The notes: a model not told the origin generated them from the sequence alone. A stretch of 15,022 nucleotides of DNA from Muribaculaceae bacterium (GCA_016292745.1 JAEDFO010000057.1:1-15022), one strand, 5' to 3'. Positions 1-7,978 are shown, counted from the first letter of the stretch. Numbers and translations are program-made.

Positions 1-61
1 CAATAGTGTTGTTTATAGTATATCAAGGAATAAAGAAGAAATAACGAAGAAATAATTTGAC
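1..61. other. Upstream spacer or end of a preceding gene
   Basis: This short AT-rich lead-in precedes rpe. All three forward frames meet a stop before the rpe start: TAG at 4-6, TAA at 53-55 and TAA at 42-44. It could hold the last codons of an upstream gene, but too little is visible to name one. I see no good TAnnTTTG promoter with a matching -33 element, so rpe may be read from a promoter further left. Confidence 0.3.
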
Positions 62-706
62 ATGTTAGTATCACCATCACTATTATCGGCCGATTTCGGC
101 AATCTGGAACGCGACGTCAAGATGATTAATGCCACCGATGCCACGTATATCCACATCGACATAATGGACGGAGTGTTTGTGCCTAACATATCGTTTGGCT
201 TTCCGGTACTGAAATATATTAAGAAAGCAGCCGAGAAACCACTCGACGTTCATCTGATGATAGTGGAACCTCAGAAGTTCATAAACGAAGTAAAGGCAAT
301 GGGGGCCGAGATAATGACCGTGCACTACGAGGCATGTCTGCACCTTGACCGTGTCATCCACCAGATAAAGGATATGGGCATGAAAGCAGGTGTATCGCTG
401 AATCCCTCAACACCGGTATCGTTGCTGAAAAACATAATAGGCGACATCGATGTGGTGCTGCTTATGTCGGTCAACCCAGGATTTGGGGCACAAAAATTCA
501 TTCCATACACCCTCGACAAGGTAAGGGAACTGCGCGCACTAATTGACAGCACCGGTTCGAAAGCCATAATAGAGATTGACGGAGGAGTTAATGCCGACAC
601 CGGCAAACTACTGGCAGAAGCCGGATGCGACATGCTGGTGGCCGGTAACTATGTGTTCAGTGCAGCCAACCCGGCAGAGGCCGTGAGGACACTTATCGAG
701 CTATAA
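62..706 (+). CDS. rpe: Ribulose-phosphate 3-epimerase
   Basis: This enzyme interconverts D-ribulose 5-phosphate and D-xylulose 5-phosphate in the non-oxidative pentose phosphate pathway, in the cytosol. The 214-residue length is normal for the family. The TIM-barrel signatures are complete: LSADFGNL near residue 8, HIDIMDG with likely metal ligands His31 and Asp33, VHLM with His64, the phosphate-binding loop SVNPGFG around residues 136-142, and EIDGGVN with catalytic Asp173. The ATG at 62 puts the first strand (SPSLLSADF) exactly where the family has it. The gene stands alone on this side: it is followed by a spacer of about 230 bases and then tRNA-Ser. Nothing looks broken or transferred. 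Confidence 0.97.
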   Translation: MLVSPSLLSADFGNLERDVKMINATDATYIHIDIMDGVFVPNISFGFPVLKYIKKAAEKPLDVHLMIVEPQKFINEVKAMGAEIMTVHYEACLHLDRVIHQIKDMGMKAGVSLNPSTPVSLLKNIIGDIDVVLLMSVNPGFGAQKFIPYTLDKVRELRALIDSTGSKAIIEIDGGVNADTGKLLAEAGCDMLVAGNYVFSAANPAEAVRTLIEL

Positions 707-937
707 TACTGACATCAACTAACATCGCATTTGCGGTTGGGATACGTTATTATTGTGGAGGTGTGAAATAATAATGGCACTGTTGAATAAAGGTGTGGGA
801 TGATTGTGACCTATACAATATGGTCTGGCGAGGTGATTTTGTGAAAATATTGAGATATTTTTTGGCAACCGGCGAAAAAAGTTCGGAAAAATGCGCGTGA
901 AATAAAAATAAATGTCTACTTTTGCACTGCAAAACGA
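707..937. other. Intergenic spacer between rpe and tRNA-Ser
   Basis: I see no convincing gene here. A weak hairpin lies just after rpe, around 719-740 (CTAAC.. CGCA paired with TGCG GTTGG), and an AT-only hairpin of 7 base pairs lies at 844-861 (AAAATAT, loop TGAG, ATATTTT, then more T). Either could end the rpe transcript, but neither is a strong GC-rich terminator. Short ORFs reading through from the tRNA side have no family features and are ignored. Confidence 0.4.
917..924 (+). promoter_or_regulatory. Bacteroides-type -7 element for tRNA-Ser
   Basis: TACTTTTG matches the Bacteroides -7 consensus TAnnTTTG and ends 13 bases before the first base of the tRNA, the spacing expected for a tRNA promoter. 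I could not find a clear -33 TTTG at the usual distance, so the call rests on the -7 box and its position. Confidence 0.6.
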
Positions 938-1024
938 GGAAAGATGCCGGAGTGGTCGATCGGGACGGTCTCGAAAACCGTTGTACTGGTAACGGTACCG
1001 AGGGTTCGAATCCCTCTCTTTCCG
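938..1024 (+). tRNA. tRNA-Ser (anticodon CGA)
   Basis: The cloverleaf can be folded by hand. The acceptor stem GGAAAGA (938-944) pairs with TCTTTCC (1017-1023). The anticodon stem ACGGT/ACCGT (965-969 and 977-981) encloses CTCGAAA, giving anticodon CGA at 972-974, which reads UCG serine codons. The long variable arm and the G discriminator at 1024 are class II serine features, and the T-arm carries GGTTCGAAT. The 3' CCA is not encoded (the sequence continues CAAAG), so it must be added enzymatically, unlike the tRNA-Arg gene in this window. Confidence 0.97.
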
Positions 1025-1025
1025 C

Positions 1026-1064
1026 AAAGCCTGCTGAAACTTTCAGCGGGCTTTCTTTTTTTTT
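1026..1064 (+). terminator. Rho-independent terminator of tRNA-Ser
   Basis: AAAGCCTGCTGAAA at 1026-1039 pairs with TTTCAGCGGGCTTT at 1041-1054, with one G-T wobble, and a run of nine T follows at 1056-1064. It directly follows the tRNA and lies 24 bases from the end of the convergent glycerate kinase gene. Confidence 0.92.
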
Positions 1065-1088
1065 GATGGGGAAATGTCAATTATGACT

Positions 1089-2210
1089 TTAAGGAATGGA
1101 GAGCAGGCGGATGATTTGCGACACTGTGGTTCTGACATTCTGCAGTGTCACAGTTTTGTTGATGGCATCGCTCAGCGCCATTGGATGGTTCTGAATTGAC
1201 AAAGCAGCGTCGAACAGCGCAGAGACAGAATGATCGACGCTCCCGGCAATGGCAACCACCGGCACCCCAACCTTGTGAGCTCGGGCCACGATGCCTCCAA
1301 GTGCTTTTCCCATTGCAGTCTGGTCGTCAATACGCCCCTCACCAGTAATAAGCACCTGAGCTGAAGCCAATGCATCGTCGAAACCGGCAATATCGAGCAC
1401 CACATTGATGCCACGCTTTAACTCTGCGCCAAGAAAAGCCGCCAATGCGCCACCAAGCCCGCCGGCAGCACCCGAACCGGGAAGTTTCTGCAAATCGATG
1501 CCACACCTACGGCTAACCATACCGGCAAAACGGCGCAATGCCGCATCGAGCTTGACGACATCGGCCGGTGATGCACCTTTTTGAGGGGCATACACACAAG
1601 CAGCGCCATCAGAGCCATAGAACGGATTTAACACATCGCAAGCTACAACGAAGTCAGATTGAGCCAGGCGCGAATCGACATCGTCGGTTACCACATCGAC
1701 AACATCGGCCAATCGAAATGTCGGGTGTCCGTTGATATCACGAAACGAGAAGCCCAGCGCGCTGAGCATCCCCACACCGGCATCGTTGGTGGCACTGCCA
1801 CCAATGCCTAATATAAATCGGCGACAACCATGATTAAGCGCGTCGGTAATCATCTCACCCACCCCGAATGTTGAAGCAACCAACGGGTTGCGCTCATTCT
1901 CTGCAATGAGAGTCAGCCCTGCAGCTGCAGCCATCTCCATAATGGCAAGACCATCGTCGGCAATAGAGTATGTGGCATCGATAGCACGCATCAGAGGATC
2001 GTGCACACGACAACTCACCGGATGCGCCGAAAGCTGCCTCACTATAGCCTCGGTGGTGCCTTCACCTCCATCGGCCACAACAAACGTTGACACTTTGCAA
2101 TGAGGTAAGAGAACGGCAATTGCCTCACGAGCTGCCTCGGCTATTTCGGCCGAACTCGCCGAACCCTTGAACGAGTCGAACGCCAAAACTATGTTATCGA
2201 TATGCTTCAT
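1089..2210 (-). CDS. glxK: Glycerate kinase (GlxK/GarK family)
   Basis: This ATP-dependent kinase phosphorylates D-glycerate; GlxK/GarK members make 2-phosphoglycerate and feed glyoxylate, glucarate or serine breakdown into glycolysis. Family signatures run in order: DSFKGS near the N-terminus, ADGGEGTTEA, GIGGSATNDAGVGML, PGSGAAGGLGGALAAF and LITGEGRIDDQTAMGK. The frame is open up to 2291, but the extra 27 residues are hydrophobic, unlike the family, and overlap the hairpin after ddl. I therefore place the start at the ATG at 2208-2210 (MKHIDNIVLAFDSFKGS), giving 373 residues, a normal length. It lies downstream of ddl on the same strand, with a terminator-like hairpin between them, so it may be partly uncoupled from ddl. 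The exact substrate position (2- versus 3-phosphoglycerate) cannot be read from sequence alone. Confidence 0.93.
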   Translation of the reverse strand: MKHIDNIVLAFDSFKGSASSAEIAEAAREAIAVLLPHCKVSTFVVADGGEGTTEAIVRQLSAHPVSCRVHDPLMRAIDATYSIADDGLAIMEMAAAAGLTLIAENERNPLVASTFGVGEMITDALNHGCRRFILGIGGSATNDAGVGMLSALGFSFRDINGHPTFRLADVVDVVTDDVDSRLAQSDFVVACDVLNPFYGSDGAACVYAPQKGASPADVVKLDAALRRFAGMVSRRCGIDLQKLPGSGAAGGLGGALAAFLGAELKRGINVVLDIAGFDDALASAQVLITGEGRIDDQTAMGKALGGIVARAHKVGVPVVAIAGSVDHSVSALFDAALSIQNHPMALSDAINKTVTLQNVRTTVSQIIRLLSIP

Positions 2211-2225
2211 AGCCACGAAGATAAT

Positions 2226-2265
2226 AAAAAAGCAGATGCACCACCATAAAAAATGATGCACCTGC
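2226..2265 (-). terminator. Terminator-like hairpin after ddl
   Basis: Read on the minus strand, GCAGGTGCA pairs with TGCATCTGC (one G-T wobble), followed by TTTTTTATTAT. That is the layout of an intrinsic terminator placed just after the ddl stop and before the chosen glxK start. It supports the shorter glxK start and suggests that only part of the ddl transcription continues into glxK. Confidence 0.72.
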
Positions 2266-2287
2266 AATAATAATTTATCTGAAAGGA

Positions 2288-3478
2288 TCAATGCCCCGTT
2301 TTGGAGCCTTTGATACCACCTTTCACTCCCCCGCCCATACTGAAAATGTTCTGGTCGTAGCTTACGGTTTTGTTTGCCGATTCACGTTTGCGCTTAAGAG
2401 CAAGTTCCACAAGACGGTCCATTAGCTGGTCGAATCGGATTCCGGTAGCTTCCCAAAGATAGAACGAGAGCGAGCCGGGAATGGTGTTGATTTCGTTAAC
2501 ATAGATTTCGCCGTTCGAACGGTCGCGAATCACATCGACACGGCTAACACCATGGCATGAAAGCACACGGAATGTCTCGCCGGCAAGGAACTGGATTCGC
2601 TTGGTTACATCATCAGGGAGTTCGGCCGGGATGCGTTTCTGCGATGCCTGCATACCCTTGGCCCCCTTAGAGCCTCCCATATATTTATCTTGATACGATA
2701 GAATTTCACCGCTCTTGATGGGCTCCTCAAGCACCGAGGTTTGATATTCATCGCAGTCGCCAAGTACGGAACAGTTGATTTCCTGAAGGTCCTCAACCAT
2801 GTGTTCGACAATCAGACGTGTTGAATACACCTCAGCTTCATCGATTTTTTCGACAAGCTGCTCACGCGAAGTTGCACGACCGATGCCCACGCTTGAACCC
2901 AGATTGGCAGGCTTAACGATAACCGGATAACCGAGCTTACCCTCAATGTCGGCAATTATGGCGTCGCGCTGAGCAAACCATTGTTTGTCGGTGAACCATA
3001 CATAGTCAACTACCGGGATGTTGCATGCCTGCATAATCATCTTCATCGAAATCTTGTCCATTCCATTGGCCGAAGAGAAAGTGTTACATCCTGCAAATGG
3101 AATTCCGATTGACTCGAGAATGCCTTCGAAGATACCGTCCTCACCATTGGACCCATGGAGCACCGGAATCACCACATCGAGTTTAGCGACCACGTCGGAG
3201 CCAAACAGAGGCTTCTTCACACGATAAAGGTTATAGTCGCCGTAATGGGCACGCATATACACCTCTTCGGTCTTTGCAATAAGCGACTTTGTGTCGCGAT
3301 AGTTAGCAAGGTCGAGCAAAGCAGCGCCTGTGTACCATTTCCCCGATTTGGATATATAGATAGGAGTAACGTTATATTTCTCTTTGTTGATGGCACTCAT
3401 GGCCTGCGAAGCCGAAATCACCGAAATCTCGTGCTCGGTTGAGCGACCTCCGAAGAAAACACCAATGTTAGTTTTCAT
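2288..3478 (-). CDS. ddl: D-alanine--D-alanine ligase
   Basis: This cytosolic ATP-grasp enzyme joins two D-alanines to make the dipeptide that ends the peptidoglycan stem peptide. Visible signatures are GGRSTEHEISVISA (residues 10-23, with Glu15), LHGSNGEDGIFEG, KPANLGSSVGIGRA, the YQDKY omega-loop region and the C-terminal metal/ATP segment NEINTIPGSLSFYLWEATG. The tyrosine in YQDKY fits a true D-Ala-D-Ala ligase rather than a vancomycin-resistance D-lactate ligase, though that is inference. At 396 residues it is longer than many Ddl proteins, because of a tail after the catalytic core that ends in a Gly/Lys-rich stretch (GGGVKGGIKGSKTGH). The gene is oriented with glxK downstream and the CPBP protease upstream, and has its own -7 box at 3509-3516. 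Confidence 0.96.
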   Translation of the reverse strand: MKTNIGVFFGGRSTEHEISVISASQAMSAINKEKYNVTPIYISKSGKWYTGAALLDLANYRDTKSLIAKTEEVYMRAHYGDYNLYRVKKPLFGSDVVAKLDVVIPVLHGSNGEDGIFEGILESIGIPFAGCNTFSSANGMDKISMKMIMQACNIPVVDYVWFTDKQWFAQRDAIIADIEGKLGYPVIVKPANLGSSVGIGRATSREQLVEKIDEAEVYSTRLIVEHMVEDLQEINCSVLGDCDEYQTSVLEEPIKSGEILSYQDKYMGGSKGAKGMQASQKRIPAELPDDVTKRIQFLAGETFRVLSCHGVSRVDVIRDRSNGEIYVNEINTIPGSLSFYLWEATGIRFDQLMDRLVELALKRKRESANKTVSYDQNIFSMGGGVKGGIKGSKTGH

Positions 3479-3508
3479 TATTATATCTTAGTTTTAAAAA
3501 TTCGAGTG

Positions 3509-3516
3509 CAAAATTA
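3509..3516 (-). promoter_or_regulatory. Bacteroides-type -7 element for ddl
   Basis: On the minus strand this reads TAATTTTG, a full match to TAnnTTTG, ending 30 bases upstream of the ddl ATG. The -33 element is not obvious. It sits in the 65-base gap between the CPBP gene and ddl. Confidence 0.55.
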
Positions 3517-3543
3517 GCACATTAGTTGCTATGGCGCGCATAA

Positions 3544-4425
3544 TCAATCGGATTTCTTTGCAGTAAATGCCATTAAAACAATAATGGCAAGCGAAGCAAC
3601 AACGCTAACAGCAGCCAACGATGCCGAACCGTCGGCCACTGTGCCGATAGCAGCGAATGGCGAACCGGCCAAATTGGTGCTGCCACAAAAATATGAGGCG
3701 ATTACCACCGTAGAATTGTTGAGCGCATGGAAAAACACCGCCAACCACAGCGAACCGCTCCAATAGAAAGCATATCCGAAGAAAGCGCCAAGAAGAAGTC
3801 GCGGGACAAATCCGTAGAACTGCATATGGATGAAACTGAACATGAAAGCAGAAATCCAAATAGCGGCATGGATGCCCATAGGCTTCGACTGGAGTAACCT
3901 CTGCAGAGTTCCGCGGAACAAGAGTTCCTCGCCAAAGCCGGTGAGCACGCCCACAGTGAGGAGCGTAACCACAAGGCCCATCACCGAATTGTTGTCCAAA
4001 AGGCTATTGGTAACGGCAGCGGCCTGGTCTTCGAGCGAGCGAAGCCACACCTCGAGCGAATGCATGCTATCAGGCAACGCAATGCCGCTGTTCCACTCTA
4101 CAACCCAGTTCATTGCCGGTATCGACACAATCCACAGGATGACGGCAAGCAAAGATATTTTCAGCTTAGGGGCAGATGCAATACCAAACATTGCCAGCAC
4201 ATTGCGCGATGCGAACAGCGCTGTAATCAGTGCCGGCAATATCATTCCCAGAAGATTCTGCAACACCACCGAAATGCGAAGAGCTGCGGGCGATGCACCC
4301 TTGAATGTCATGACTATAAGAGCTACAAAGCTGGACAAGCCCAGTCCGAAAACAAAAGCACAGAGCAACAGCAGGATTCTGCGATTGAACGGCATTCTTG
4401 CATTAATATAACCGATGTCAGTCAT
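3544..4425 (-). CDS. CPBP family intramembrane metalloprotease
   Basis: This is a multi-pass membrane protein of the CPBP/Abi group (glutamic-type intramembrane proteases related to Rce1, often in prenyl-protein processing, bacteriocin immunity or unknown roles). The diagnostic motifs are in order: GFGEELLFRGTLQRLL with Glu166, Glu167 and Arg171; SFIHMQF with His200; and LAVFFHALNNS with His233 and Asn237. Hydrophobic segments lie near residues 17-40, 53-72, 90-108, 150-165 and 184-240, with a final one near 265-285. The ATG at 4423-4425 is used; a second ATG (MPFNRR, at 4395) would remove ten residues before the first membrane segment and is a fair alternative. The 293-residue length is normal. 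The substrate is unknown, and the ddl/glxK neighbours give no firm clue. Confidence 0.88.
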   Translation of the reverse strand: MTDIGYINARMPFNRRILLLLCAFVFGLGLSSFVALIVMTFKGASPAALRISVVLQNLLGMILPALITALFASRNVLAMFGIASAPKLKISLLAVILWIVSIPAMNWVVEWNSGIALPDSMHSLEVWLRSLEDQAAAVTNSLLDNNSVMGLVVTLLTVGVLTGFGEELLFRGTLQRLLQSKPMGIHAAIWISAFMFSFIHMQFYGFVPRLLLGAFFGYAFYWSGSLWLAVFFHALNNSTVVIASYFCGSTNLAGSPFAAIGTVADGSASLAAVSVVASLAIIVLMAFTAKKSD

Positions 4426-4452
4426 TATTTCGAATCATTTATTATAATAGCG

Positions 4453-4460
4453 CAAAAATA
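4453..4460 (-). promoter_or_regulatory. Bacteroides-type -7 element for the CPBP gene
   Basis: On the minus strand this reads TATTTTTG (TAnnTTTG), 27 bases upstream of the CPBP ATG. No convincing -33 partner is visible. With the plus-strand promoter at 4481-4511 it makes a compact divergent promoter region. Confidence 0.5.
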
Positions 4461-4480
4461 ACAAAAAAGGCCTAAATAAC

Positions 4481-4511
4481 TTGCCATTACTGACCGATAA
4501 TGCTAAATTTG
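4481..4511 (+). promoter_or_regulatory. Promoter of the DUF4251 gene
   Basis: TTG at 4481-4483 and TAAATTTG at 4504-4511 are 20 bases apart, the normal spacing of the Bacteroides -33/-7 promoter. The gene starts 30 bases downstream. The -33 box is CTTG rather than TTTG. Confidence 0.7.
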
Positions 4512-4541
4512 AGGTGATAAAGAGTAAAAACAGGCAAGACA

Positions 4542-5096
4542 ATGAAAACGAGAATCATACTTTTGGCGTTGCTGATAATGTCGATGCTTCAGACAACAGC
4601 AATGGCCGAGACCAAAGAGGAGAAGAAGCAACGCAAGGAAAGAGAGAAGATTGAAAAGGCACGCGAGGATTCGATTGACTACGCGAAGGCTGTGCAGGCA
4701 CTTAAGGAGAACGAATTCACGCTGATAGCCGACCGTCTGGAGTGTCGTGGTTATGTGTCGCACGTTAACGACAACGTTAACTTCATGAGCACCGGTGATG
4801 GCCGAGGCATGGTGCAGATAGCCCCGTTTATGAGCGGGTTCGATGGTATCAACCTGCGCGGCTCGGTACGGTTCTCCGAAGTTGAGATAAACAAAAAAGG
4901 CGATGTGATGGCCACAGCCGACATATTCGGCACATACATCAATGCCCGCGCCATAATCAACCTTAGCCACGGAGGCAACACAGCCCATGTGACCATTACC
5001 TCCAACCTTTACCGCTGGCGGATATCGATGTACGGCAAGCTGTTCCCAACGCGGGTGTTTCCCGAATTGATGTCGGAACTCAAGAACGACAGATAG
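4542..5096 (+). CDS. Secreted DUF4251 family protein
   Basis: This is a 184-residue protein with a clear N-terminal export signal: positive start (MKTR), hydrophobic core LLALLIMSML, and a likely cleavage after AMA at residue 22. A short, highly charged stretch rich in Lys and Glu follows (about residues 24-42), probably helical. The rest (about 45-184) resembles the DUF4251 family of Bacteroidota: a segment for the F-region 'FTLIADRL', a central asparagine-rich turn, an 'INLRGSVRFSEVEINKKGDV' hinge, and a final beta-rich part (AHVTITSNLYRWRISMYGKLFP). Members are small periplasmic or surface proteins of unknown function. It has its own promoter and lies between divergent and same-strand genes with no visible operon partner. 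The family call rests on remembered pattern, not a search. Confidence 0.78.
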   Translation: MKTRIILLALLIMSMLQTTAMAETKEEKKQRKEREKIEKAREDSIDYAKAVQALKENEFTLIADRLECRGYVSHVNDNVNFMSTGDGRGMVQIAPFMSGFDGINLRGSVRFSEVEINKKGDVMATADIFGTYINARAIINLSHGGNTAHVTITSNLYRWRISMYGKLFPTRVFPELMSELKNDR

Positions 5097-5247
5097 GCAT
5101 CAGCCATGGTTTCAAGAGTAATTCGCTCATAAATCGCAATATTGTGAGCAATATGCCATATTTATCAATTAAATTGGCATAAAATTTGCCTCAAACGCGA
5201 CAAATTGCTATATTTGCGACTCTAAAGCAACAGCTTTAACGAAGAGC
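5097..5247. other. Spacer before the his operon
   Basis: This AT-rich spacer of about 150 bases holds a weak inverted repeat (GCTCA at 5125-5129 with TGAGC at 5145-5149) and two copies of GCAATAT (5136 and 5148 area). No clear terminator for the DUF4251 gene is seen. There is no histidine-rich leader peptide and no T-box-like element, so attenuation of the his operon is not supported. The promoter at its right end is listed separately. Confidence 0.45.
5185..5216 (+). promoter_or_regulatory. Promoter of the his operon
   Basis: TTTG at 5185-5188 and TATATTTG at 5209-5216 are exactly 20 bases apart, a textbook match to the Bacteroides sigma factor promoter. The hisH ATG lies 31 bases after the -7 box, leaving a short leader. 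Confidence 0.87.
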
Positions 5248-5841
5248 ATGAAAGTCGCGATTATAAAATATAATGCAGGCAATGTTTATTCTGTAAAGTG
5301 TGCCTTGGCACGTATAGGAATAGAAGCAACCGTAACCGACGACGAGCAGCAGCTGCGCAACGCCGACAAGGTGATCTTTCCTGGAGTAGGTGAAGCATCG
5401 GTGGCAATGAGCTATCTGCGCGAACGGCATCTCGACAGCATCATCAAGAGCCTCACACAACCAGTGCTTGGCATATGCATAGGGCTTCAGCTGCTCTGCC
5501 GAAGTTCGGAAGAAGGGAACACAGAGTGTCTCGGCATTTTCGACACCGATGTAAGACGATTCGACAACAGCCATTGTCAGGAGATGAAAATACCGCATAT
5601 GGGCTGGAACAGCATCGAAGTGAACAAAGAGCTGCTGATACCCAGCCACTTCAGCGGTGAATACGTGTACTATGTGCACAGCTACTATGCTCCGGTGTGC
5701 GCCAACACCATAGCCACCACTGAATACATTGGCAAGTTCAGTGCCATATTAAACAAGGACAATTTCTTTGCCACGCAGTTCCACCCAGAGAAAAGCGGCA
5801 AGCTCGGTGAGGAAATCCTTAGAAAATTCCTATCGTTATGA
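5248..5841 (+). CDS. hisH: Imidazole glycerol phosphate synthase, glutaminase subunit
   Basis: HisH hydrolyses glutamine and passes ammonia to HisF, which makes imidazole glycerol phosphate and AICAR; the two form a heterodimer in the cytosol. It is a class I glutamine amidotransferase of 197 residues: FPGVGEASVAM (44-54, oxyanion strand region), nucleophile Cys77 in GICIGLQLL, and the His179/Glu181 pair in FHPEKSG. All three catalytic residues are present. It is the first gene of the operon, and its TGA overlaps the hisA ATG in an ATGA junction, which suggests translational coupling. The nucleophile elbow reads GICIG rather than the common GICLG, a conservative change. Confidence 0.97.
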   Translation: MKVAIIKYNAGNVYSVKCALARIGIEATVTDDEQQLRNADKVIFPGVGEASVAMSYLRERHLDSIIKSLTQPVLGICIGLQLLCRSSEEGNTECLGIFDTDVRRFDNSHCQEMKIPHMGWNSIEVNKELLIPSHFSGEYVYYVHSYYAPVCANTIATTEYIGKFSAILNKDNFFATQFHPEKSGKLGEEILRKFLSL

Positions 5842-6572
5842 CAACAGAAATAGTACCGGCAATCGACATAATTGGAGGCAAATGCGTGCGGCTGTCGCAG
5901 GGCGACTATTCGACAAAAAAAGAATACAATGCTTCGGCTGTTGATGTTGCGCGTCAACTCGAGGACAACGGATGCCGCCGGCTTCACATCGTCGACCTCG
6001 ACGGAGCCATCTCGCACCATATTGTAAATTACCGTGTGCTTGAGGCAGTGGCCTCGAAGACATCGCTCACCATCGATTTCGGTGGCGGGATAAAAAGCGA
6101 TGACGATGCACGCATAGCCTTTGAAAGTGGTGCAAGAATGATTACCGGAGGCAGCATAGCAGTTAAGAATCCTTTGCTGTTCCGTCATTGGCTCGACATT
6201 TACGGAAGCGAAAAGATAATTCTGGGTGCCGACACCAACAAAGGGAAGATAGCCACAAACGGATGGACCCAGGACAGCAAGGAAGAGGTTATCCCCTTCA
6301 TAGAGCACTACATGGCCATGGGAGTGAAGAAGGTTATCAGCACCGACATAGAAAGCGACGGCATGCTCAAAGGGCCTTCGGTGAATCTCTACAGGGAAAT
6401 CACAGGAAAATGCCCTGGTATATACCTGATAGCCAGCGGTGGAGTGCGCAGCATAAGCGATATTGAAGCACTTGCTGAGCTGGGATTGCCCGAAGTGATA
6501 GTAGGCAAAGCCATCTACGAAGGCTACATCACCAGCAACGACATTTATAACTATAACAAGCAAAAACGATAG
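5838..6572 (+). CDS. hisA: Phosphoribosyl-formimino-AICAR-phosphate isomerase
   Basis: HisA catalyses the Amadori isomerisation of ProFAR to PRFAR, the step before the HisF/HisH cyclisation. It has the (beta/alpha)8 fold with internal half-barrel duplication. Seen here: PAIDIIGGKCVRL with catalytic Asp10; DFGGGIKSDDDA (80-91), the first phosphate site; GADTNKGKIATNGW with the second catalytic aspartate, Asp132; and the second phosphate site ASGGVRSISDIEAL. Length is 244 residues, as usual. It starts inside the hisH stop codon region (4-base overlap) and is followed by hisF after 5 bases, so the three genes are tightly coupled. Confidence 0.97.
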   Translation: MTTEIVPAIDIIGGKCVRLSQGDYSTKKEYNASAVDVARQLEDNGCRRLHIVDLDGAISHHIVNYRVLEAVASKTSLTIDFGGGIKSDDDARIAFESGARMITGGSIAVKNPLLFRHWLDIYGSEKIILGADTNKGKIATNGWTQDSKEEVIPFIEHYMAMGVKKVISTDIESDGMLKGPSVNLYREITGKCPGIYLIASGGVRSISDIEALAELGLPEVIVGKAIYEGYITSNDIYNYNKQKR

Positions 6573-6577
6573 AGGCA

Positions 6578-7345
6578 ATGTTGGCGAAACGTATCATACC
6601 CTGCCTCGATGTGAAAGACGGCAGAACGGTGAAAGGCATCAACTTCGAGAATTTCCGCTATGCCGGCGACCCTGTTGAACTTGGCAAGCGCTATAGCGAC
6701 GAAGGAGCCGATGAACTGGTGTTTCTCGACATCACCGCCTCGCTCGAAGGGCGCAAGACATTTGTACAGATGGTTCGCCGAGTAGCCGAGAATCTGAGCA
6801 TACCGTTTACGGTAGGAGGCGGCATCGGAAGTGTTGGAGATGTGTCGATATTGCTCAACGCCGGAGCCGACAAGGTGTCGGTTAATTCGTCAGCACTTAA
6901 GAACCCGCAGCTCATCGACGAAATAGCCGGAGCATTCGGGCGGCAGGTGTGCGTTGTGGCAATCGATGCCAAGCTCGAGAGCGACGGTCAATGGCACTGC
7001 TATGTGAATGGAGGGCACAATAGCACAAGCAGCACCCTGTTTGAATGGGCGCACGAGGCTCAAGAACGCGGAGCCGGCGAAATACTGTTCACCAGCATGA
7101 ACCACGACGGGGTGAAGGAAGGTTTTGCATGTGAAGCACTAAGCCGCCTGCACCAAGAGCTTGAGATACCGATAATAGCCTCAGGGGGCGCCGGGCGGAT
7201 GGAACACTTCGTCGACGTGTTCAACACAGGACATGCCGATGCAGCACTTGCTGCCAGCATATTCCACTTCAACGAAATATCGGTGGAACAATTGAAGAAA
7301 TATCTTGAACAAAACAACATAGCTACACGAAAAGTGTATAAATAA
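6578..7345 (+). CDS. hisF: Imidazole glycerol phosphate synthase, cyclase subunit
   Basis: HisF is the cyclase partner of HisH: it takes PRFAR and ammonia to give imidazole glycerol phosphate and AICAR, which links histidine and purine synthesis. The 255-residue TIM barrel shows IIPCLDVKDGRTVKG with catalytic Asp11, FTVGGGIGSVGD (77-88), VVAIDAK with catalytic Asp130, and IIASGGAGRMEHF near the second phosphate site. Both catalytic aspartates are in place. The ATG at 6578 follows the hisA stop by 5 bases and gives the standard N-terminus (MLAKRIIPCLD). Confidence 0.98.
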   Translation: MLAKRIIPCLDVKDGRTVKGINFENFRYAGDPVELGKRYSDEGADELVFLDITASLEGRKTFVQMVRRVAENLSIPFTVGGGIGSVGDVSILLNAGADKVSVNSSALKNPQLIDEIAGAFGRQVCVVAIDAKLESDGQWHCYVNGGHNSTSSTLFEWAHEAQERGAGEILFTSMNHDGVKEGFACEALSRLHQELEIPIIASGGAGRMEHFVDVFNTGHADAALAASIFHFNEISVEQLKKYLEQNNIATRKVYK

Positions 7346-7360
7346 CACCAAGAAACAATT

Positions 7361-7957
7361 ATGGCATTGGATTTTGCAAAAATGAACGGACTCGTCCCGG
7401 CAATCATCCAGGACGCACGCACAAAAAACGTGCTCATGCTGGGATTCATGAACGAAGAAGCATACGAAAAAACGCTGAGCACCAATAAGGTGACATTCTA
7501 TAGCCGTACCCGCAACAAACTGTGGACCAAGGGCGAAGAAAGCGGCAACTTTCTGAACTTGGTGAGCATAGAGGTGGATTGCGACAACGACACGCTGCTC
7601 GTCAAGGCAATACCTGAAGGACCGGTGTGCCATCGAGGCACTGCCACCTGCTTTAACGACGACAATAGCTTCGGAATTGAATTTCTAAGCTATTTGCAGG
7701 ACTTTATCAGCAAGCGCCACGCCGAGATGCCTGAGGGTTCGTACACCACATCGCTGTTCAAGAGCGGAGTGAACCGTATGGCCCAAAAAGTGGGAGAAGA
7801 AGCTGTTGAAACGGTGATTGAAGCCACCAACGGCACTGACGACCGTCTGATATATGAGGCATCCGACCTGATTTACCACCTGATAGTGCTCCTCACCTCG
7901 AAGGGTCATCGCATTGAGGAACTGGCCGAAGAACTACAGAAACGCCACAAAGGATAA
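7361..7957 (+). CDS. hisIE: Bifunctional phosphoribosyl-AMP cyclohydrolase / phosphoribosyl-ATP pyrophosphatase
   Basis: This fused enzyme performs steps two and three of histidine synthesis: the C-terminal HisE domain hydrolyses PR-ATP to PR-AMP, and the N-terminal HisI domain opens the purine ring to ProFAR. The HisI part (about residues 1-105) shows MLGFMNEEAY, FYSRTRNKLWTKGE, the metal-binding VDCDND, and the zinc cysteines in PVCHRGTATC. The HisE part (about 107-198) shows the MazG-like helices with KVGEEAVETVIEA and ASDLIYHLIVLL. The 198 residues fit the fused form. It follows hisF by 15 bases and precedes the FtsE-like gene by 21 bases, so all are probably one transcript. Confidence 0.97.
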   Translation: MALDFAKMNGLVPAIIQDARTKNVLMLGFMNEEAYEKTLSTNKVTFYSRTRNKLWTKGEESGNFLNLVSIEVDCDNDTLLVKAIPEGPVCHRGTATCFNDDNSFGIEFLSYLQDFISKRHAEMPEGSYTTSLFKSGVNRMAQKVGEEAVETVIEATNGTDDRLIYEASDLIYHLIVLLTSKGHRIEELAEELQKRHKG

Positions 7958-7978
7958 CCTCATAAAACCGCAAACGAA

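Noticed and set aside
719..1027. Short frames over the rpe/tRNA-Ser spacer
   Set aside because: They run through the tRNA gene and its promoter and have no protein-like features.
5097..5247. Possible his attenuator
   Set aside because: No run of histidine codons and no terminator/antiterminator pair; the promoter lies 31 bases before hisH.
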